From: Leuconostoc suionicum
GTDB taxonomy: Bacteria > Bacillota > Bacilli > Lactobacillales > Lactobacillaceae
Length of the DNA: 64,000 bases
Direction: 5' to 3'
Assembly: GCF_001891125.1 (NCBI RefSeq)
Contig: NZ_CP015247.1
Location: 576,501 to 640,500, forward strand
Part shown: piece by piece, positions 60,446-64,000 of the stretch
Numbering within the stretch: the stretch's first letter is position 1
How the letters are laid out: each line of letters starts with the position of its first letter
Notes under the pieces: generated by a model
Database searches by the model: none
Told to the model about the DNA's origin: nothing
Seen by the model: only the letters and a program-made list of their open reading frames with translations
Translations under genes and position numbers: made by a program

Positions 60446-61021
60446 ATGAATTGGGATCATTTTTTTATACCATATATTCAAACCGTCTCAGAGCTTAAAG
60501 TAAAATTACGTGGTTTGCGTCAGCAATACGAAAAGTCTGGTGAAGATTCACCAATTGAATTTGTAACTGGTCGTGTAAAGTCTCAAGCCTCAATTGAAGA
60601 AAAGATAGTTCGTCGACATTTAGATGAAAATCGGTTGGCTCTTGATTTACAAGATATTGCTGGGGTTCGTATTATGACTAAGTATGTTGAAGACATTTAT
60701 ACTGTGGTCGATTTGTTGCGTCAAAGGACGGATTTTCAAATTTTAGAAGAACGTGATTATGTCAGTAATGCTAAACCTTCGGGTTATCGTTCGTATCATA
60801 TTGTGATTGAATATCCTGTCCAGATGTATACTGGAGAACTAAAGGTATTGGCTGAGATTCAAGTGCGGACAATGGCGATGAATTTTTGGGCTACTGTGGA
60901 ACACGATTTACGTTATAAGCATGGGGAGTTGAACGAAGATTTAGCAAATCGACTGACTAAGCTATCTGAATCAACTTTTGCTTTAGATCAAGAACTTAGT
61001 GAGATAAGAGCAATAGAATGA
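60446..61021 (+). CDS. relQ: Small alarmone synthetase RelQ
   Basis: GTP pyrophosphokinase making (p)ppGpp, with synthetase domain only, 191 residues. RVKSQASIEEKIVRR, the DIAGVRIMTKYVEDIYTV block (G-loop region) and SGYRSYHIVIEYP (about 112-124) with EIQVRTMAMNFWATVEH are the family signatures. SD AAAGGATGA. Overlaps nadK (ATGA). The promoter is TGTTAAAAT (60396-60404). Confidence 0.95.
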   Translation: MNWDHFFIPYIQTVSELKVKLRGLRQQYEKSGEDSPIEFVTGRVKSQASIEEKIVRRHLDENRLALDLQDIAGVRIMTKYVEDIYTVVDLLRQRTDFQILEERDYVSNAKPSGYRSYHIVIEYPVQMYTGELKVLAEIQVRTMAMNFWATVEHDLRYKHGELNEDLANRLTKLSESTFALDQELSEIRAIE

Positions 61022-61812
61022 AAATCGCAATTTTCAATAATCATGCTGAACATAGCGTGATTATTGCCAAAAAATTAATACTGGCAATGAAAAAAAACAA
61101 TGTCGATATTGATGATAGAAATCCGGATATTGTCGTTTCCGTTGGTGGGGATGGCACGCTTTTGGGCGCTTTTCAAAAGTATGTTGATCAAACAGAAAGC
61201 GTACGTTTTGTTGGCCTTCATACAGGCCATTTGGGTTTTTATACGGATTGGTTAAGCACAGAGCTTGACCAGTTTGTTGATAGTTTAATCCATGATAACG
61301 GACAAAAAGTTAGTTACCCACTACTCGAACTGACTGTTGTGAGAACTAGTGGTGAATCTTACAAGTTTTTAGCGCTTAATGAAGCGGTTATAAAGCAACC
61401 TATTGGCACTTTAGTTGCCGATATATATTTAGGTGGCCACGCTTTTGAGCGTTTTCGTGGAGATGGTATTGCTGTTGCAACGCCAACTGGATCAACAGCT
61501 TATAATAAGGCTAATGGTGGTGCAGTACTGCATCCGAGCTTGACAGCAATTCAAATGTCTGAAATAGCCTCAATTAATAACCGAGTATTTCGAACATTGG
61601 GTTCACCGCTAATTGTGCCACAAGATCAAGAAATTGTTATGAAGCCAAAAAGCGATCATTTTTTGGTCATGTATGACCAAGAAGAAATTAAGGGGCACAA
61701 TATTACTGAACTACGCTTTAAGGTCTCCGAAAAAAGCGTCCATTTTGCTCAATATCGGCATGTGGATTTTTGGCGACGTGTACAGAATGCCTTTATCAGT
61801 GAAATTGAATAA
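61018..61812 (+). CDS. nadK: NAD kinase
   Basis: Makes NADP+, used by glucose 6-phosphate and 6-phosphogluconate dehydrogenases. 264 residues. VSVGGDGTLLGAF (41-53), FLALNEAVIKQ (NE/D motif) and ATPTGSTAYNKANGGAVLHP (about 158-177) are diagnostic. Coupled to relQ by a four-base overlap, the conserved relQ-nadK-rluA order. Confidence 0.96.
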   Translation: MKIAIFNNHAEHSVIIAKKLILAMKKNNVDIDDRNPDIVVSVGGDGTLLGAFQKYVDQTESVRFVGLHTGHLGFYTDWLSTELDQFVDSLIHDNGQKVSYPLLELTVVRTSGESYKFLALNEAVIKQPIGTLVADIYLGGHAFERFRGDGIAVATPTGSTAYNKANGGAVLHPSLTAIQMSEIASINNRVFRTLGSPLIVPQDQEIVMKPKSDHFLVMYDQEEIKGHNITELRFKVSEKSVHFAQYRHVDFWRRVQNAFISEIE

Positions 61813-61828
61813 ATTAAAAAGCTAATTA

Positions 61829-61852
61829 CTGTCTCGAGGGACAGGATTTTTT
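61829..61852 (+). terminator. Terminator after nadK
   Basis: CTGTC and GACAG pair around a 6-base loop, with a T run two bases later. A weak structure, so some read-through to the next gene is likely. Confidence 0.6.
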
Positions 61853-61966
61853 ATACATAAATTTGAGAGGAAATTTAGTAATAGTTTGTTCCAGGGCGGT
61901 GCAAGCTAAATATTATATAATGCGAATATTGTAGTATATAATTTAAGTTATTGAATAAGATTAAAC

Positions 61967-62866
61967 ATGAAATTTACTTGGAAATATAGTGGTGATGAAC
62001 AGCGTAAAGTGCGCACTTTTTTGCAAAATCATGGCGTTTCGCATAGAATGTTTAGCCAAATGAAGCATAATGGCGGCGCAATCTTGGTAAATGAAAAACC
62101 AGTTTATACATCCGATTATTTGACGAATGGTGACATCGTTACGATTGTTATGCCTACAGAAAAAAGTAATGACTTGGTTGTACCAGATTATAAACCATTA
62201 GACATTATATTTGAAAATGAACATTGGCTAGTTGTTGATAAACCATACGGTATAACAACGGTTCCAGGACATGCTGATCGTTTGCATACTTTGGTCAATC
62301 AAGTTAAAGGACACCTTGAAACAATTAAGGCTGATGATTTAGTTCCTCATGTTGTTACTCGCCTTGATCGTGACACATCAGGAATTGTCTTATTAGCCAA
62401 GCATAGATTTGCCCATGCAGTTTTGGATCAACAATTACAAAACCATACGGTTGAAAAATTTTATTTAGCTTATCCGTCAGGTATTTTACCGGATGACCAT
62501 GGCGATATTAATGCACCGATTGGTCGCATGGATGGGGATTTTATCAAAAGAGAAGTCCGTGATGATGGCAAACCATCTCGCACAGAATATTGGGTCGAAC
62601 GTCGTTATGAAGATGATGAACAAAATATGACTCGTGTGAAAGTACAATTGCATACAGGACGAACACACCAAATCCGTGTTCATTTTGCCAATATAGGGCA
62701 TCCTTTGGTAGGGGATACTTTGTATGGTGGACCAGCATGGCATGGATTACAAAGACAAGCATTGCATGCTTATCACATGAAATTCTATGATCCCTTCATT
62801 GAGGAATACCGAGAATTTAATACGCCTTTACCAGATGATTTAAAAACTTTGAGAGATATAGAGTAA
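61967..62866 (+). CDS. RluA-family 23S rRNA/tRNA pseudouridine synthase
   Basis: 299 residues. An S4-like N-terminal domain (VSHRMFSQMKHNGGAILVNE, about 25-44) is followed by the catalytic domain with the conserved Asp in VVTRLDRDTSGIVLLAK (about 127-143) and HTGRTHQIRVHFANIGHPLVG (about 225-245). Bacillus YjbO is the positional counterpart. TATAAT (61937-61942) lies 24 bases before the ATG, and no clear SD is visible. Confidence 0.93.
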   Translation: MKFTWKYSGDEQRKVRTFLQNHGVSHRMFSQMKHNGGAILVNEKPVYTSDYLTNGDIVTIVMPTEKSNDLVVPDYKPLDIIFENEHWLVVDKPYGITTVPGHADRLHTLVNQVKGHLETIKADDLVPHVVTRLDRDTSGIVLLAKHRFAHAVLDQQLQNHTVEKFYLAYPSGILPDDHGDINAPIGRMDGDFIKREVRDDGKPSRTEYWVERRYEDDEQNMTRVKVQLHTGRTHQIRVHFANIGHPLVGDTLYGGPAWHGLQRQALHAYHMKFYDPFIEEYREFNTPLPDDLKTLRDIE

Positions 62867-62869
62867 ACA

Positions 62870-64000
62870 GTGGAAGAAAAATCAGAACAATTACATCAAA
62901 ATATCGCTCATCTTTCCGATTTATTGCATTCAGGACAAGATGAGGCCTTTGTGACGTCATTCAACGCGCTACACGACTTTGAAATGGGACAAGTGTATAG
63001 TGGATTACCGGAACAATTACGTGCAGTAGCATGGCGATTGCTTGACAATGAAACATTAGCGACTGTTTTTGATAATATAGATGTTGATGATGAAGATATT
63101 GATGACTTATTGCAAGAAATGCCCCCTCAAAAAGCTGTTCAAATTTTGCGCAATATGTATGCCGATAACGAGGTCGATCTTCTCCAGGAAATGCCAACAC
63201 GATTAGTTGCAACCTATTTAAGCTTGATGCCAAAAGATGAGGCTGAAGATATTCGCAAGCTGATCAATTACGAGGAGCAAACTGCTGGTTCATTAATGTC
63301 AATTGAGTACTTGGCAGTTGAGGCAGATTTGCGTGTTGATGAAGTGATGCGTTTAGTTAAGCAACAAGCACTTGAAGCTGAGGCGATCAACTACGTTTAT
63401 GTATTAGATAAACAAGAACGGCTAGTTGGTGTTATTTCTCTTCGTGATTTGTTAACACATCCTGATGACATGTTAGTTTCGGAAATTACGAAAGACAGAA
63501 TTATCAGTGTTAAAGCTGGTGATGATCAGCAAGACGTTGCACAAATTGTGGCTGACTATAACTTCATATCCATTCCAGTTACAGATGATAATGACCGATT
63601 ATTAGGTGTCATTACAGTTGATGATATCGTGGATGTTATTGATGAAGAGGCTGTTGAAGATTATTCCGGATTGGCCGCCGTCAACGTTAGTCAAACAGAT
63701 GATACAGCATGGCATTCAGCGATTAAACGTATTCCTTGGTTGATTGCACTTCTTTTATTAGGAATGTCAACGGCTACACTGATTAGTTCATTTGATGGTC
63801 TGGTACGAAAAGCGTCAATATTGGCTGTGTTTATTTCTCTGATTACTGGTACAGCTGGTAATGCTGGGACGCAAGCATTAGCGTTGGCTGTCCGGCGCTT
63901 AGCTGTAGGAAGTAATAATAGTGCTGTCAAAAATTTCTTGAGTGAAATTCTTGCGGGGTTTTTAGTAGGGACAGCAACGGGTTTCTCAGTTTTTCTAATT
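62870..64000 (+). CDS. mgtE: Magnesium transporter MgtE (truncated by the window edge)
   Basis: 377 codons, open to the right edge. The N domain (superhelical, about 1-130) contains LLQEMPPQKAVQILRNMY; two CBS domains follow (about 135-255: TAGSLMSIEYLAVEADLRVD, FISIPVTDDNDRLLGVITVD), then the first TM helices and the family signature ITGTAGNAGTQA (about 324-335). The start is GTG at 62870, four bases after the pseudouridine synthase stop. CBS domains sense Mg2+ and gate the channel. Confidence 0.93.
   Translation, partial: MEEKSEQLHQNIAHLSDLLHSGQDEAFVTSFNALHDFEMGQVYSGLPEQLRAVAWRLLDNETLATVFDNIDVDDEDIDDLLQEMPPQKAVQILRNMYADNEVDLLQEMPTRLVATYLSLMPKDEAEDIRKLINYEEQTAGSLMSIEYLAVEADLRVDEVMRLVKQQALEAEAINYVYVLDKQERLVGVISLRDLLTHPDDMLVSEITKDRIISVKAGDDQQDVAQIVADYNFISIPVTDDNDRLLGVITVDDIVDVIDEEAVEDYSGLAAVNVSQTDDTAWHSAIKRIPWLIALLLLGMSTATLISSFDGLVRKASILAVFISLITGTAGNAGTQALALAVRRLAVGSNNSAVKNFLSEILAGFLVGTATGFSVFLI

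Noticed and set aside
1-64000. Insertion sequences, prophage genes, integrases, attachment sites or CRISPR arrays
   Set aside because: I looked for transposase or integrase motifs, terminal inverted repeats and regularly spaced repeats, and found none.

Overview
The window is a low-GC Gram-positive chromosome segment that looks like Leuconostoc or a close heterofermentative relative in the Lactobacillaceae. The basis is the EF-Tu sequence, a class B RNase P RNA, T-box, lysine and guanine riboswitch leaders, a short IMP dehydrogenase, and pentose-phosphate genes (a beta-propeller 6-phosphogluconolactonase and ribose-5-phosphate isomerase). I see no insertion sequence, prophage or CRISPR array. 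This is mostly core genome, with small accessory pockets near 26.4-27 kb and 31.5-32.6 kb.

Layout. 0-6.6 kb: ruvA, a deoxynucleoside kinase, mscL, an ABC exporter pair, two tandem ECF S-components separated by a convergent tRNA-Arg(CCU), and a secreted DUF3862-like protein. 6.7-11.2 kb: RNase J2, a TPR-like protein and tuf. 11.2-15.3 kb: an orphan amino-acid ABC ATPase, rpiA, usp, and a leftward cluster of PAP2 phosphatase, MnmM-like methyltransferase and cyclophilin. 15.3-20.1 kb: T-box leuS and a MurJ-like flippase. 20.2-24.8 kb: two unrecognised genes joined to lemA-htpX, then a YitT protein and a tautomerase. 25-27.3 kb: a LysM-NlpC/P60 hydrolase, two candidate small RNAs and a CsbD protein. 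27.3-31.5 kb: a guanine-riboswitch operon with guaB, an IMPDH-like gene without the catalytic cysteine, and guaA. 31.5-32.9 kb: three tiny membrane-protein genes and a second csbD. 33-37.4 kb: recU-PBP1A-ypsA-gpsB-rnpB. 37.4-42 kb: fused binding protein-permease, 6-phosphogluconolactonase, AI-2E family exporter, trmL, tRNA-Glu. 42-49.3 kb: ftsK, T-box thrS, amino-acid permease, DedA. 49.3-56 kb: HTH protein, fructosamine-kinase-like gene, and a lysine-riboswitch operon lysA-dapH-deacetylase-dapA-dapB. 56-64 kb: recX, DUF402, rhomboid-yqgQ-glcK, YjbH-like, relQ-nadK-rluA family, and a truncated mgtE.

The most unusual feature is the guaB tandem. The first gene (27705-28847) keeps the catalytic Cys201 loop and the Arg-Tyr flap but has lost the canonical IMPDH C-terminal block. 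The second gene (28890-29876) has no cysteine and no flap but keeps a near-perfect copy of that C-terminal block. In known IMPDHs this block reaches the potassium site of the neighbouring subunit, so the pair may form an obligate hetero-oligomer. Other points of interest are the lemA-htpX four-gene cluster, two intergenic transcripts with their own promoters and terminators, probable leaderless mRNAs, mini-ORFs carrying the only good ribosome-binding site ahead of two genes, and a set of cre-like sites on carbon-metabolism and stress promoters.

Functions were assigned from motifs and family knowledge by reading the sequence. No database search was run.
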